64,000 nucleotides of DNA from Paraburkholderia caffeinilytica (GCF_003368325.1 NZ_CP031466.1:992001-1056000), one strand, 5' to 3'; shown: positions 43,647-53,040, numbered from the stretch's first letter. A program made the numbers and translations. The notes: a model not told the origin generated them from the letters alone.

Positions 43647-44774
43647 TTGAAGAAAAAGTATCTGGCTTTGGCCGTGACGGCAAGCGCCTTTGCAGCGACC
43701 GGCGCGCATGCCCAATCGAGTGTTCAGCTGTACGGCCTGATGGACCTGAGCGTGCCGACCTACCGGACGCACGCGGATGCGAACGGCAATCACGTGATCG
43801 GCATGGGCAACGACGGCGAACCGTGGTTCAGCGGCAGCCGCTGGGGCCTGAAGGGTGCGGAAGATATCGGCGGAGGCTCGAAGATCATTTTCCGGCTCGA
43901 GAGCGAATTCGTGGTCGCCAACGGCCAGATGGAAGATCCGGGCCAGATCTTCGACCGTGATGCATGGGTGGGCATCGAGAACGACACGTTCGGCAAGATC
44001 ACCGCAGGGTTCCAGAACACGATCGCACGCGACGCATCGACGATCTATGGCGACCCGTACGGCTCCGCGCGCCTGACGACGGAAGAGGGCGGCTGGACCA
44101 ATTCGAACAACTTCAAGCAGATGATTTTCTACGCGGCCAGCGCGACCGGCACACGTTATAACAATGGCGTGGCGTGGAAGAAACTGTTCGACAACGGCAT
44201 TTTCGCCAGCGCGGGCTACGCGTTCGGCAACTCGACGAGTTTTGGCTCCAACTCCAACTACCAGGCAGCGCTCGGGTACAACGGCGGGCCGTTCAACGTG
44301 TCGGGCTTCTATAGCCACGTGAATCGCGTTGGCTTCACGAACCAGTCGTTCTCGGTGGGCGGCAACTACACGTTCGGTATTCTGCGCGCCAATGCGGGTT
44401 ACTTCCGTTACCTGGGCAATCAGGGCGCGCTCGGTCAGCGTCAGGACAATGCCTTTACCGTGTCGCTCAAGGTCTCGCCGAAGGGGCCGTTCGACTACGA
44501 ACTCGGCTATCAGCAGATGCGCGTGAAGAACGTCGCTTACAACGGCGACGGCGATATCCCGAACGCCAACATCGGCGCGTTCGATCCGACCTCGGGCCTC
44601 CACAACGGTTACAAGGAAACGCTGTACTGGTCGGCGTTCTATCACCTGTCCAAGCGTACTGAAGTGTATCTGGCCGGCGACTACATGAGGCTGCATGGCG
44701 GCTACACCGTCGGCTCCACCTTCGGCGCGACCAACCAGCTCGAACTGACCACGGGCGTGCGCACCCGCTTCTGA
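43647..44774 (+). CDS. Outer-membrane porin, Burkholderia OmpC type
   Basis: A 375-aa trimeric porin. It begins at a TTG, with AGGAG 8 nt upstream and a perfect signal peptide (KKKYLALAVTASAFAATGAHAQ) directly after, which fixes the start. The mature protein opens with SSVQLYGLMDLSVPTYRT and has GSRWGLKGAEDIGGGSKIIFRLESEF, the turn/strand pattern shared by betaproteobacterial porins, and ends in the assembly signal TTGVRTRF with terminal Phe. It is monocistronic, closed by a strong terminator at 44822. Substrate selectivity unknown. Confidence 0.95.
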   Translation: MKKKYLALAVTASAFAATGAHAQSSVQLYGLMDLSVPTYRTHADANGNHVIGMGNDGEPWFSGSRWGLKGAEDIGGGSKIIFRLESEFVVANGQMEDPGQIFDRDAWVGIENDTFGKITAGFQNTIARDASTIYGDPYGSARLTTEEGGWTNSNNFKQMIFYAASATGTRYNNGVAWKKLFDNGIFASAGYAFGNSTSFGSNSNYQAALGYNGGPFNVSGFYSHVNRVGFTNQSFSVGGNYTFGILRANAGYFRYLGNQGALGQRQDNAFTVSLKVSPKGPFDYELGYQQMRVKNVAYNGDGDIPNANIGAFDPTSGLHNGYKETLYWSAFYHLSKRTEVYLAGDYMRLHGGYTVGSTFGATNQLELTTGVRTRF

Positions 44775-44821
44775 TCCGGTAATCGGAAGCGCGCTGAATC
44801 ATTCATCGATGTGCTCCTACT

Positions 44822-44856
44822 AGCGGCGGCGGACTTTTCCGCTCGCCGCTTTTTTT
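44822..44856 (+). terminator. Intrinsic terminator after the porin gene
   Basis: AGCGGCGGCGGA and TCCGC-T-CGCCGCT form a 12-bp GC-rich stem with a single bulged T around a CTTT loop, followed by a run of T residues through 44856. Strong rho-independent terminator on the plus strand, 27 bp before the chemoreceptor start. Confidence 0.9.
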
Positions 44857-44883
44857 CTGCCCAGCGGGTTGAGGAAGACAACC

Positions 44884-46509
44884 ATGTTCAGAAATACCAC
44901 GATCCGGACCGCTCTGACCGTCACGATCGCCGGCTACACCGCCGCGTTGCTGCTTGTGATCGCAACGTCGATCGCGGGCCTGGAAACGGCCAACACGGCG
45001 CTCGACAGGATGTACAGCGAAGAGACGGCGGCGCTGCGACACCTTGGCGCCAGCAGCGAAGCGCTTCTGCAGGTGCGGGTCGATCTCGGTGCGTATGAGA
45101 CGCTGGTCGCGCAGGGAAAGCCGACGGATGCGGTGCTCGCGCGAGTGCATGCCGAACAGACGGCTAGCGATCGCGAGTTGGCGGCCTATGCCGCGCAAGC
45201 GCCTTCGAACGAGGTTGAGCGGAAGCTGACCGACGCGCTGCGCGCGAAGCGCGAGCTATTGATGAAACAGGCGCTGGCCCCCGAAATCGCGGCGCTCGAC
45301 CAGAACGATTTCATGTCGTTCCGGACGACGGAGCGGCAGGCGCCCGACACCCTGTTCAGTGATTACCGGAACGCCGCGCTCGCACTCGAGGATTTTCAGG
45401 CAGAGCAGCAACAAGCGCGCTTTGCATCGGCGCAACAGCGTTTTCATACGCTGCTCTGGCTGTTCGGCGCGATCGGGTCCGCCGCCATGATCCTCGGCCT
45501 CTTTGCGCGATCTGCGCTGACGAATTCGATCGTGCGGCCTATCGATGCCGCCATTCGCCATTTCGAGCGCATTGCCGCGGGCGATCTGGCAGGTGAGATC
45601 GCAACCCTGCGCGTCAACGAGATGGGTCGCTTGATGAGCGCACTCGGACGGATGCAGGCGGGCCTCGTGGCCGCCGTGAGTCAGGTGCGCCAGGGCACGG
45701 CGGCGATCACGGACGGCGTGGGCGAGATCGCAAGCGGCAATGCCGACCTGTCGACGCGAACCGAGCTGCAGGCGGCGACGCTGGAGCAGACCGCATCGAG
45801 CATGGAAGAATTGACGGCGACGGTCCGGCAAAATGCCGATAGTGCGCGGCAAGCCAGCGCGCTCGCGGAAAACGCGTCGGAGATCGCGGTGCGCGGCGGC
45901 GACGTGGTGGGCCAGGTTGTCGACCTGATCGCGGACATGTCGTCGAGTTCGACGAGAATCGTCGATATCATCGGCGCGATCGAGGGCATCGCGTTCCAGA
46001 CCAACATACTCGCCTTGAATGCGGCTGTCGAAGCTGCGCGCGCCGGCGAGGAGGGACGCGGATTCGCGGTGGTTGCGGGCGAAGTGCGCGCGCTCGCGCA
46101 ACGTTCGGCGGCCGCTGCGAAGGAGATCAGGGAACTGATCGGCGATTCGGTGGCGAAGGTCAGGAACGGCGCCGAACTGGCGACCCGCGCGGGCGAAACA
46201 ATGGCCGAAATCGTCACGGCGGCCCGCAACGTGACCGGCATCGTCAGCGAGATCAGCGCCGCCTCCGAAGGGCAGTCGCGCGGTATTGATCAGATCAATG
46301 CCGCGATGACGCAGATGGACAACGCGACGCAACAGAACGCCGCGCTGGTCGAGCAAGCCGCCGCTGCGGCGGCGTCGCTGGAAGATCAGGCGCGCGCGCT
46401 CGTCGATGCGGTGGCGGTGTTCCGACTGCGTGAAACAGACAGGCCGTCTGCCGGGGAAACCAGCGAGCAGAGCTGGAGCACAGCCGCGTTGTCGACGGCG
46501 GGCGCATGA
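44884..46509 (+). CDS. Methyl-accepting chemotaxis protein, Tar-like
   Basis: A 541-aa chemoreceptor from the ATG at 44884 (GAGGAA upstream). Helix 1 (residues about 13-35) and helix 2 (about 190-212) bracket a four-helix-bundle periplasmic sensor. A HAMP domain ([25 protein letters not shown]) leads into the signalling coiled coil, with the hairpin tip [43 protein letters not shown] that contacts CheA and CheW. No C-terminal NWETF-type tether for CheR is seen. It signals a small-molecule stimulus to a flagellar chemotaxis system elsewhere in the genome. Confidence 0.95.
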   Translation: MFRNTTIRTALTVTIAGYTAALLLVIATSIAGLETANTALDRMYSEETAALRHLGASSEALLQVRVDLGAYETLVAQGKPTDAVLARVHAEQTASDRELAAYAAQAPSNEVERKLTDALRAKRELLMKQALAPEIAALDQNDFMSFRTTERQAPDTLFSDYRNAALALEDFQAEQQQARFASAQQRFHTLLWLFGAIGSAAMILGLFARSALTNSIVRPIDAAIRHFERIAAGDLAGEIATLRVNEMGRLMSALGRMQAGLVAAVSQVRQGTAAITDGVGEIASGNADLSTRTELQAATLEQTASSMEELTATVRQNADSARQASALAENASEIAVRGGDVVGQVVDLIADMSSSSTRIVDIIGAIEGIAFQTNILALNAAVEAARAGEEGRGFAVVAGEVRALAQRSAAAAKEIRELIGDSVAKVRNGAELATRAGETMAEIVTAARNVTGIVSEISAASEGQSRGIDQINAAMTQMDNATQQNAALVEQAAAAAASLEDQARALVDAVAVFRLRETDRPSAGETSEQSWSTAALSTAGA

Positions 46510-46645
46510 CGATATCCAGCCGCACCGGATGCGGTCCGACTGAAAGCCTCATGCCTCACGGCACGGCATGCCGCCCCGGTGCAACCCGCCACGCCGATTG
46601 GCAGTCCAAGAAGTAGGGCATGCGGCAGATGCGAGGAGGTGTGCG

Positions 46646-46825
46646 ATGAACGGTCGAGCAGCAGTCCGGTTGATGGGCGTCGCCATTTGCGTCGCGCTCC
46701 TTACGTCCAGCTTGCTCGCGGGTCTCGCCGGATGCGACGCGCTACGCGGTCCGCCGGCGGCGGAATGGCCAGGGCCTTACGCCCCCTATCCTTTCCCGGA
46801 CGATGTCCCGCATCGCACCGAATGA
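46646..46825 (+). CDS. Small lipoprotein
   Basis: A 59-aa protein from the ATG at 46646 with AGGAGGT 6 nt upstream. A signal sequence VAICVALLTSSLLAGLAGC ends in the lipobox LAGC, so the Cys should be lipidated, leaving a Pro-rich mature tail (GPPAAEWPGPYAPYPFPDD) of about 30 residues. It follows the chemoreceptor gene by 136 bp and converges on the LysR gene at 46866. Function unknown. Confidence 0.7.
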   Translation: MNGRAAVRLMGVAICVALLTSSLLAGLAGCDALRGPPAAEWPGPYAPYPFPDDVPHRTE

Positions 46826-46865
46826 GCCGTACGAACTCCAGTTTGAAGGACCACGCACGCAGCGA

Positions 46866-48113
46866 CTAACTCGCTGCGATGCTGATTGTGCGCGTGACAT
46901 CGACAACCGACAGCCGGATCGCGTCGATCAATGCGCGCGCCGCAGGTGAGGGCGTGCCGACGGCCCGCATGGTCAGGCCAATGTCGCGCCGGGTGTTGTG
47001 CAACGGCACATCGAGCACCGCCAGTTGACCGGATTGAACTTCGTAGTGCAGTTGCTGGCCCGATAGCGCCGCGACCATGTCCGTGCCGAGCAGCAGCCCA
47101 CGAATCACCGCAAGGTCGGCTGTCTCGACCGTGGGCATGGGCGGCTTCACTTTCATTCGCCTGAATTGCGCTTCGAACAGGCCGCGAGCCGGCGCATTGC
47201 TGCGCGGCACGATCCACTGTGCGTCGCGCAGATCCATGATGGTCAGATCGCGCGCACGAGTGAGCGCGTGGTCGCGCCGCACCAGAATCACCATGTCTTC
47301 CGACATCAGGCGCTCGTTCTTCAGACCGCTGCTGGCGTCGTTATCGCGCAGCGCGCCGAGAATGAAGTCGATGTCGCCCGCGCGCAGACCGGCGACCAGC
47401 GCCTCGTAGGCGCTTTCGTCCGTGATGACGCGCACGCCCGGATGCTGCGTGGTCATCCGCGCGATGGCCTTGGGCAGGAGCAGCGTGCGCCCGAGCGGCA
47501 ATGCGCCCACCGTCACCGCCCCCTGGATCTTGCCGTGCAAGGCGGCGATATCGTCGGGCACATGCCGCAATTCGTTCAAAGCGCGACGCACGTGAAGCAG
47601 AAACGTTTCGCCTTCCGTGGTGAGCAGGATTCCGCGCGGGCTGCGATGGAACAGGCTCAAACCGGAGCCGCTTTCCAGCACGCGAATCGCGGTGCTCACG
47701 GCCGGCTGACTGATGCCGAAGGTCTTCGCCGCGCTCGGCATATGCCGATGCCGCGCCAAGGCGATGAAAAGCTGAAGCCGCCGGGTGTTGAGCAGATAGG
47801 CCGGCAGTGCGCCTTCCGCGGTTGGGCGCCGGCGTGCCTGCCTCGCCGAGCACCACTGCGCGAGCTCTTCCAGCTCGGCGAAGATGCGCTCGCAACGCTG
47901 CAGCACGGCCCGGCCGACGGGTGTCGGGAGCATGCCTGAGGGACCGCGATCGAAGAGCGGCTCGCCGAGCGCCGACTCGAGTTCCTGCACCGACCGCGTC
48001 ACCGCCGACTGGGCCCGAAACAGCGCCGCTGCCGCACGCGTTGCGCTGCCCATGTCGGCAACGAGTCGAAATGCGCGCAATTGCGCCAGGTTGAGGAGTT
48101 CCTTGCTGCTCAC
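46866..48113 (-). CDS. LysR-family regulator with two N-terminal DNA-binding domains (gallate-type)
   Basis: A 415-aa protein from a GTG at 48113 without a clear ribosome site. Two LysR helix-turn-helix units lie in tandem: residues about 8-67 (AFRLVADMGSATRAAAALFRAQSAVTRS) and about 110-168 (QLFIALARHRHMPSAAKTFGISQPAVSTAIRVLE). The effector domain then follows from about 195 (GAVTVGALPLGRTLLLPKAIARM). Normal LysR proteins have about 300 residues and one unit. Its neighbours are a decayed dioxygenase gene and an aromatic-acid MFS transporter on the other strand, so it probably governed gallate or protocatechuate breakdown (inference). Confidence 0.88.
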   Translation of the reverse strand: MSSKELLNLAQLRAFRLVADMGSATRAAAALFRAQSAVTRSVQELESALGEPLFDRGPSGMLPTPVGRAVLQRCERIFAELEELAQWCSARQARRRPTAEGALPAYLLNTRRLQLFIALARHRHMPSAAKTFGISQPAVSTAIRVLESGSGLSLFHRSPRGILLTTEGETFLLHVRRALNELRHVPDDIAALHGKIQGAVTVGALPLGRTLLLPKAIARMTTQHPGVRVITDESAYEALVAGLRAGDIDFILGALRDNDASSGLKNERLMSEDMVILVRRDHALTRARDLTIMDLRDAQWIVPRSNAPARGLFEAQFRRMKVKPPMPTVETADLAVIRGLLLGTDMVAALSGQQLHYEVQSGQLAVLDVPLHNTRRDIGLTMRAVGTPSPAARALIDAIRLSVVDVTRTISIAAS

Positions 48114-48580
48114 GGACGGCGGCGCTCTGGCTGGCGGAGGTCCGACGCGTACGCGATCGTGTGCTGGGTGATCTGATTCATGGGTCTCTACTCAGTCGAG
48201 GCCATCAAGTATAGCCATGCATCAAGTCTCGTACCACGCCTGGCAGGCGGCTTGCGACTTGGTTTCCCGGGCATCTGTTTTGTTTATCGAATGCGGGTAG
48301 GCAGGCTAGGCGGCCAGGCCGAAAGACGTTCATCCGGGATGCCCCAAACCCTATATCCAGTGGGGTTTCCCGTGCTTTCCCGCGGTCCCGCCACGAGCGG
48401 CCAGGCCGCTTGCGAGCAATTTAACCGGTGCGAATGTGGTTTACCCGTACTTTCGGCAAGCCTGCATGATCCTTATGGTTGCACCTCAAGATGGTTGCAA
48501 TGGCTGCCGCTCCGGTAGCGGCGCCCCATCCGATTGGCGCGGGTTGGCGCGCGGCACGAAGCAACGGAAGACAACGGGAT
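48114..48580. other. Intergenic region between the double-HTH LysR gene and the dioxygenase remnant
   Basis: About 470 bp with no supported gene. It should hold the divergent promoters of the regulator and of the former catabolic gene. No clear operator was recognised. Confidence 0.4.
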
Positions 48581-48726
48581 ATGGCAAGGATCATGGGTGG
48601 AATCGGCACGTTGCATGTGCCTACGATCGTTCGATCTGACTTACGAACCTGGGCATGTACGCCGGCATGCGGGGTGAAACACTCGAGGCGTTTCTGAAAA
48701 CGCGCGGGGTGCCGGAAGCCGTGTAA
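48581..48726 (+). pseudogene. Deletion remnant of a LigB/gallate-dioxygenase-type gene
   Basis: An ATG at 48581 opens MARIMGGIGTLHVPTIV, which matches the start of extradiol dioxygenases of the LigB/gallate dioxygenase type. After about 17 codons the similarity stops. In another frame LGMYAGMRGETLEAFLKTRG runs from about 48655 to a stop at 48726 and resembles a C-terminal end. The simplest reading is a gene reduced to its two tips by an internal, frame-breaking deletion. Flanking genes (double-HTH LysR, aromatic-acid MFS) fit a gallate locus. The origin of the 3' piece is less sure than that of the 5' piece. Confidence 0.5.
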
Positions 48727-48838
48727 GGCGGCCCGACTCTGCGCCGCATCCTGTTTAGCGGCTTTTCTTTTCAATACCAAGAAGACCCCGGCTTTGACAG
48801 AGCGCCGGGGCGGGCAACTGTTTTCTTCGGAGACACGC

Positions 48839-50182
48839 ATGAAATCTGCAGACTCGGTCGACATCAAGGCGTTTATCGACGCACGCAAGATGTCGGGCTA
48901 CCAATGGCTGGTCCTCGTTCTATGTTTTCTGATCGTCATGATGGACGGCCTGGACACTGCCGTGATGGGCTTTGTCGCGCCCGTCATCATGCATGACTGG
49001 AATGTCAGCCGGGCCGCCTTCGGTCCGGTGATGAGCGCCGCGATGGTGGGCCTCGCGATCGGCGCGCTGGCCGCAGGGCCGATTGCCGATCGCATCGGGC
49101 GCAAGAAAGTGCTGGTTGCCTCCGTGTTGTGCTTCGGCTTCTTCAGCCTGACCTGCGCGTTCGCCGACTCACCGGTGGAACTTGTCGCACTGCGCTTTCT
49201 GACGGGCCTGGGTCTCGGCGCCGCGATGCCGAACTCGACCACGCTGCTCTCCGAGTACGTACCGTCGCGCAGCCGCTCGCTGCTGCTCACGATCATGTTC
49301 ACCGGCTTCAACTTCGGTTCGGGGGCGGGCGGATTCGTGGCGGCTTCGCTGATTCCGCACTTCGGCTGGCGTGCGGTGTTCATGTTCGGCGGCATCTTGC
49401 CGCTCCTCAGTATTCCCCTGCTGCTGTGGCTGCTGCCTGAGTCCGCGCGTCTGATGCTGGTGCGCAAAATGCCGACCGAGCGCATTGCTGCAACGCTCGG
49501 CCGCGTCTGCGGACATGTCTTCGGCAATGACGCGCGCTTCACCGCGCCCGAACCCGTGGTCGCGGCGAAGGCGCCCGTGCGCATGCTGTTCGCGGACGGC
49601 TACGCATTCAGCACCTTGATGCTATGGCTCACGTACTTCATGGGCCTGCTGATCATCTATCTGCTCACTGGCTGGCTGCCGACCTTGATCAAGGACGCCG
49701 GTTTGCCGGTCGAGCGTGCCGCCGCGATCACCGGCATGTTCCAGTTGGGCGGCACCGTGGGCGCCGTTGCGGTCGGCTTCGCGATGGACCGCATGGATCG
49801 CAATGCGGTGATCGGTGCGGCGTATCTGCTCGGCGGCGTGTTCATCTTCGCGCTGGGCATGGGCACGCTCAAGTCGAACCTGCTGCCGGTTCTCGTCACC
49901 TGTGCCGGCTTTTTCATGAGCGGCGCGCAGACCGGCCTCAATGCGCTTGCACCGTCCTGCTATCCGACACGTGCCCGTGCAACCGGCGTGAGCTGGATGC
50001 TCGGGTTCGGCCGGCTTGGCGGCATTCTGGGCTCGCTCGTGGGTGGTGCGCTGCTGTCGCTGGGATTCAGTTTCGGAACGGTATTCGCGGTGCTCGCCGT
50101 GCCTGCGCTGATCGCTGCCGCGGCAATCGTCATGAATCGTCTCGCGCTGCGCTTCATTACCAGTCCCGTGGCCGACGCCTGA
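48839..50182 (+). CDS. MFS aromatic-acid:H+ symporter (AAHS family, PcaK/GalT-like)
   Basis: A 447-aa transporter from the ATG at 48839 (TTCGGAG upstream). The AAHS family signature DGLDTAVMGFVAPVI in helix 1 carries the essential Asp, followed by GPIADRIGRKKVLV, RFLTGLGLGAAMPNSTTLLSEYVPSRSRS and the late ARATGVSWMLGFGRLGGILGS. This family imports benzoate, 4-hydroxybenzoate, protocatechuate or gallate. The double-HTH LysR gene and the dioxygenase remnant upstream favour gallate or protocatechuate. If the dioxygenase is dead, the transporter may now serve another pathway. A CCCCGG/CCGGGG hairpin at 48786-48810 lies in its leader. Confidence 0.9.
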   Translation: MKSADSVDIKAFIDARKMSGYQWLVLVLCFLIVMMDGLDTAVMGFVAPVIMHDWNVSRAAFGPVMSAAMVGLAIGALAAGPIADRIGRKKVLVASVLCFGFFSLTCAFADSPVELVALRFLTGLGLGAAMPNSTTLLSEYVPSRSRSLLLTIMFTGFNFGSGAGGFVAASLIPHFGWRAVFMFGGILPLLSIPLLLWLLPESARLMLVRKMPTERIAATLGRVCGHVFGNDARFTAPEPVVAAKAPVRMLFADGYAFSTLMLWLTYFMGLLIIYLLTGWLPTLIKDAGLPVERAAAITGMFQLGGTVGAVAVGFAMDRMDRNAVIGAAYLLGGVFIFALGMGTLKSNLLPVLVTCAGFFMSGAQTGLNALAPSCYPTRARATGVSWMLGFGRLGGILGSLVGGALLSLGFSFGTVFAVLAVPALIAAAAIVMNRLALRFITSPVADA

Positions 50183-50268
50183 ACAGGTTCGCAGCGACCC
50201 GCGCATGAAGGCGCGGGCTGTTGCGAAGCACGGCATCCCTTACTTGATGTAGTTGAAGGAGAGCAGAC

Positions 50269-50811
50269 ATGAGCGGCGATTTCAGCGTGAGCGGCAGTGG
50301 ACTCAACAAGACCGTGACGGCGAATGCGACGGCATGGCCAAACCGCGCGGCGATGATCCGCGCGGGCCTGACCGGCGGATTGATCGGCGCGGTGATCATC
50401 TGGATTTACGAAGCGCTCATCTGGGTGGGCGCGCAGCACCTGATGCCGTTGGCGGGCATTCCACGCAACGCGACGGGACTCGTGTTCGGCAAACAGGTGC
50501 AGGAATCGATCGGCGTGTGGGCTTACATCGTCGGCACGGGCATTCACTTCGTGTTCGCGTCGGCGTGGGGCATTCTGTTCGCCGCAATCTGGCCTTACTT
50601 TCGCCGGCGCGGATACGAAGCCACTTTCGTGGCGCTGTTTTACGCGGTTTTCGCGTGGATCGTGATGCATGTGGCCATCATGATCGCCTCCGATAGCCAT
50701 CCGAACTATTACGACCCGGCTGTGATCATCGGCGGCTTCATGTCCCATCTCTTCTTTACCGTTCCGCTGGCCTTGACGGTGAAGCGAATGCTGCAGCCGC
50801 AGGGGCAATAG
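50269..50811 (+). CDS. Four-helix inner-membrane protein, YagU-like
   Basis: A 180-aa protein with about four hydrophobic helices (GLTGGLIGAVIIWIYEALIWVG, YIVGTGIHFVFASAWGILFAAIW, ALFYAVFAWIVMHVAIMIA, IIGGFMSHLFFTVPLALTV). It loosely resembles the YagU/DUF1440 membrane family, but I am not certain. AGGAG precedes the ATG. It lies 86 bp after the MFS gene and 79 bp before the porin gene on the same strand, so it may belong to the same transcript. Function unknown. Confidence 0.65.
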   Translation: MSGDFSVSGSGLNKTVTANATAWPNRAAMIRAGLTGGLIGAVIIWIYEALIWVGAQHLMPLAGIPRNATGLVFGKQVQESIGVWAYIVGTGIHFVFASAWGILFAAIWPYFRRRGYEATFVALFYAVFAWIVMHVAIMIASDSHPNYYDPAVIIGGFMSHLFFTVPLALTVKRMLQPQGQ

Positions 50812-50890
50812 CGCCAGGTGTCTGGGGGACATCGAGCCGCATGCCGAACAAGATAATTTCTACAACACGTATGATTTGGAGATCTGGAGA

Positions 50891-52111
50891 ATGATTAAAA
50901 GTATCAGGCGAGTGGACGTTGTGCTGTTCGGCGCAGCGATCGCAGCTTCCGTGCCGGCATTCGCACAAAGCAGCGTCACGCTGTACGGCGTCGTCGACAA
51001 CGGCCTTTCCTACACGAACAATCAGACAAGCCTCGGTTCCACCAGTGGAGGCAAATCGGCCGTCAAGATGACGCCGGGCGTGTGGGCGGGCAGCCGCTTC
51101 GGCCTGAAGGGCGGGGAAGACCTGGGCGGCAACACGAAAGCGATCTTCCAGCTCGAATCCGGCTTCAATTCGGCAAGCGGCGCCCAGCAATACACCAATG
51201 CGATGTTCGGCCGCCAGGCGTGGGTCGGCGTGACCAACCCGACGTACGGGACCTTCACGGCGGGCCGCCAATACGCTTCGTATTACCAACTGCTCTCGCC
51301 GTATAGCCCGACGACCTGGATCACCGGCTACTACGGCGCGCATCCCGGCGATATCGACGGCCTCGACACGATCTACCGCGCGAACAATACGCTGGAATAC
51401 ACGTCGCCGCAGCTCTATGGCCTGAAGGTGAGCGGCTCGTATTCGCTGGGCGGCGTGGCGGGCAGCACGAACCAGGGCTCGACGTGGTCGACCGCGGTTC
51501 AGTATGCGATGGGGCCGGTCGGCTTGGCGGTCGGCTTCTCGCGGATCAACAACTCGACCGCGGGCGGCGGCACATGGGGCGCGGATTCGACGACCACGAA
51601 CGGCGGCTCGCAGATCGGCGTATCCGCGCTGACGAACGGCTATCAGACCGCGCAGGCGCAACAGCGTTTCGCGGTAGGCGGCGGTTACACGTTCAATAGC
51701 GCGTGGGACATCACGGCCACCTATTCGAACGTCCAGTACATTCCGGGCAGTGGCTCGAAGTTCCACGATACGGCGATCTTCAATACCGGCGGTGCGGTCT
51801 TGCACTGGAAGCCGGCCGTTGCGTGGGACTTCGGCGCGGGGTACAGCTATACCCGTGCCACGCGCGCGAACGGCATTACGGACAGTGCGCAATACCACCA
51901 GTTCAATCTCTCCGAGTATTACGCGTTGTCCAAGCGCACGGGTTTGTATGCGCTGGAGGCGTACCAGAAGGCGAAGGGCAAGACGCTGGGAACCAGCGGC
52001 GCCGGGCACATCATCGACGCCACGGCGACCCTCGGCGACGGGTATAACAGCGCGCCGTCTTCGTCAGGCAGTCAGTTGGCGGTGGGCGTGGGCATTATTC
52101 ACCGGTTCTGA
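50891..52111 (+). CDS. Outer-membrane porin, Burkholderia OmpC type
   Basis: A 406-aa porin from the ATG at 50891 (GGAGATCTGGAGA upstream). A signal peptide (VVLFGAAIAASVPAFAQ) precedes SSVTLYGVVDNGLSYTNNQ, the standard mature start. GSRFGLKGGEDLGGNTKAIFQLESGF and FGRQAWVGVTNPTYGTFTAGRQY follow the family pattern, and the chain ends in VGVGIIHRF with terminal Phe. It differs clearly from the porin at 43647, so the two are not recent duplicates. Downstream of an aromatic-acid transporter, it may help uptake of such compounds. A terminator follows. Confidence 0.95.
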   Translation: MIKSIRRVDVVLFGAAIAASVPAFAQSSVTLYGVVDNGLSYTNNQTSLGSTSGGKSAVKMTPGVWAGSRFGLKGGEDLGGNTKAIFQLESGFNSASGAQQYTNAMFGRQAWVGVTNPTYGTFTAGRQYASYYQLLSPYSPTTWITGYYGAHPGDIDGLDTIYRANNTLEYTSPQLYGLKVSGSYSLGGVAGSTNQGSTWSTAVQYAMGPVGLAVGFSRINNSTAGGGTWGADSTTTNGGSQIGVSALTNGYQTAQAQQRFAVGGGYTFNSAWDITATYSNVQYIPGSGSKFHDTAIFNTGGAVLHWKPAVAWDFGAGYSYTRATRANGITDSAQYHQFNLSEYYALSKRTGLYALEAYQKAKGKTLGTSGAGHIIDATATLGDGYNSAPSSSGSQLAVGVGIIHRF

Positions 52112-52131
52112 TTTGCGGTGTTTGTGGTGAG

Positions 52132-52165
52132 AAAGGCCGGGGCGTGGTTCAGACCCCGGCCTTTT
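52132..52165 (+). terminator. Intrinsic terminator after the porin gene
   Basis: AAGGCCGGGG (52133-52142) pairs perfectly with CCCCGGCCTT (52154-52163) over an 11-nt loop and ends in TTTT. The 10-bp GC-rich stem 21 bp after the porin stop is a good rho-independent terminator. Confidence 0.85.
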
Positions 52166-52253
52166 GCTTTGTGCGAGCGGTTGCCCGCCAACCGGTGTGA
52201 GCCGAAAAGGAGGCCGAACGTCTTTAAGGCCTAGTGACGGTTACGCAAAACCT

Positions 52254-52270
52254 ATTACATCCGAGGTAAT
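52254..52270. promoter_or_regulatory. Inverted repeat upstream of the AhpD-like gene
   Basis: ATTAC (52254-52258) and GTAAT (52266-52270) flank a 7-bp spacer about 80 bp before the AhpD-like start. A second, shorter symmetry GGTT-N6-AACC precedes it at about 52239. A site for the XRE regulator encoded two genes on is plausible. Confidence 0.4.
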
Positions 52271-52349
52271 TGGCGAGCCGCACGCTCACGCCTAATCTTC
52301 GGTCATCGCGCCACTCATCCCGAGCGGCGCTGACGACCAGGGACACACC

Positions 52350-52898
52350 ATGTCGACGTTTCACATTCATACGATTGAATCCGCACCCAAGCAATCAAAG
52401 CCAGTGCTTCGGCAACTCCAGCAAAACTTCGGCCTGATTCCCAACATCGCGGGCGCCATGGCTGAATCGCCGGTGTTGATCGGCGGCTTCATCGGCATCT
52501 TCCAGAAAGTTCATGCGGGTACTTTTACCGAAGCGCAGATACAGACTCTATTGCTGACTAACGCGGTGACCAACGCATGTTCATGGGCGGTTGCGTTTCA
52601 CACCGCACTCGCGCTGAAAGAGGGCCTTTCACCCGCCGACGTTCAAGCGATTCGCGATGGCCGCGCACCGGCCGATCGCAAGCATGCGGCGTTGTCGACC
52701 TTGACGAAAACAGCGATCGAGAAGCGCGGACACCTGGGTGACGAGGACGTGAACCCGTTTCTCGAAGCCGGCTTCCGTCTGGATCAGGTGCTCGAGGTTC
52801 TCACGGTGCTGGCTGCGTCCACGATCACGAACTACGCCGGCAACATCACCCGGCCTCCGCTCGAAGCACCTTTCCAGGAGTATGTCTGGACCGCATGA
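52350..52898 (+). CDS. Carboxymuconolactone decarboxylase/AhpD-family protein lacking the second redox cysteine
   Basis: A 182-aa all-helical protein. The AhpD-type active site normally reads CxxCxxxH; here it is C77-S-W-A80-V-A-F-H84, so the first Cys and the His remain but the second Cys is Ala. AGTFTEAQIQTLLLTNAVTNA before it and GLSPADVQAIRDG after it follow the family pattern. The change argues against classical disulfide peroxidase chemistry and towards decarboxylase-like or other activity. The XRE regulator follows on the same strand and probably controls it. Confidence 0.82.
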   Translation: MSTFHIHTIESAPKQSKPVLRQLQQNFGLIPNIAGAMAESPVLIGGFIGIFQKVHAGTFTEAQIQTLLLTNAVTNACSWAVAFHTALALKEGLSPADVQAIRDGRAPADRKHAALSTLTKTAIEKRGHLGDEDVNPFLEAGFRLDQVLEVLTVLAASTITNYAGNITRPPLEAPFQEYVWTA

Positions 52899-53040
52899 GT
52901 TTCGTCCCGAAGAGCCGCCCGGCGACTGGGAGTATGCTGAGCAGCGCAGTTCGAACGACCGGATGGCGCCGGACCTCCACGATGCGCCGGCGCCATCCGT
53001 CACTGAACGCGATCTGAATCGACTTGCGGACCAGAGGCCA

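Noticed and set aside
48786..48810. CCCCGG/CCGGGG hairpin as terminator before the aromatic-acid transporter
   Set aside because: There is no T-run, and it lies only 29 bp before the start codon, so a leader structure is more likely than a terminator.
52882..53040. Longer N-terminus of the XRE regulator starting inside the AhpD-like gene
   Set aside because: AGGAG is only 1 nt from that ATG, and the extra 53 residues are charged and disordered, unlike the family; the ATG at 53041 gives the usual length.
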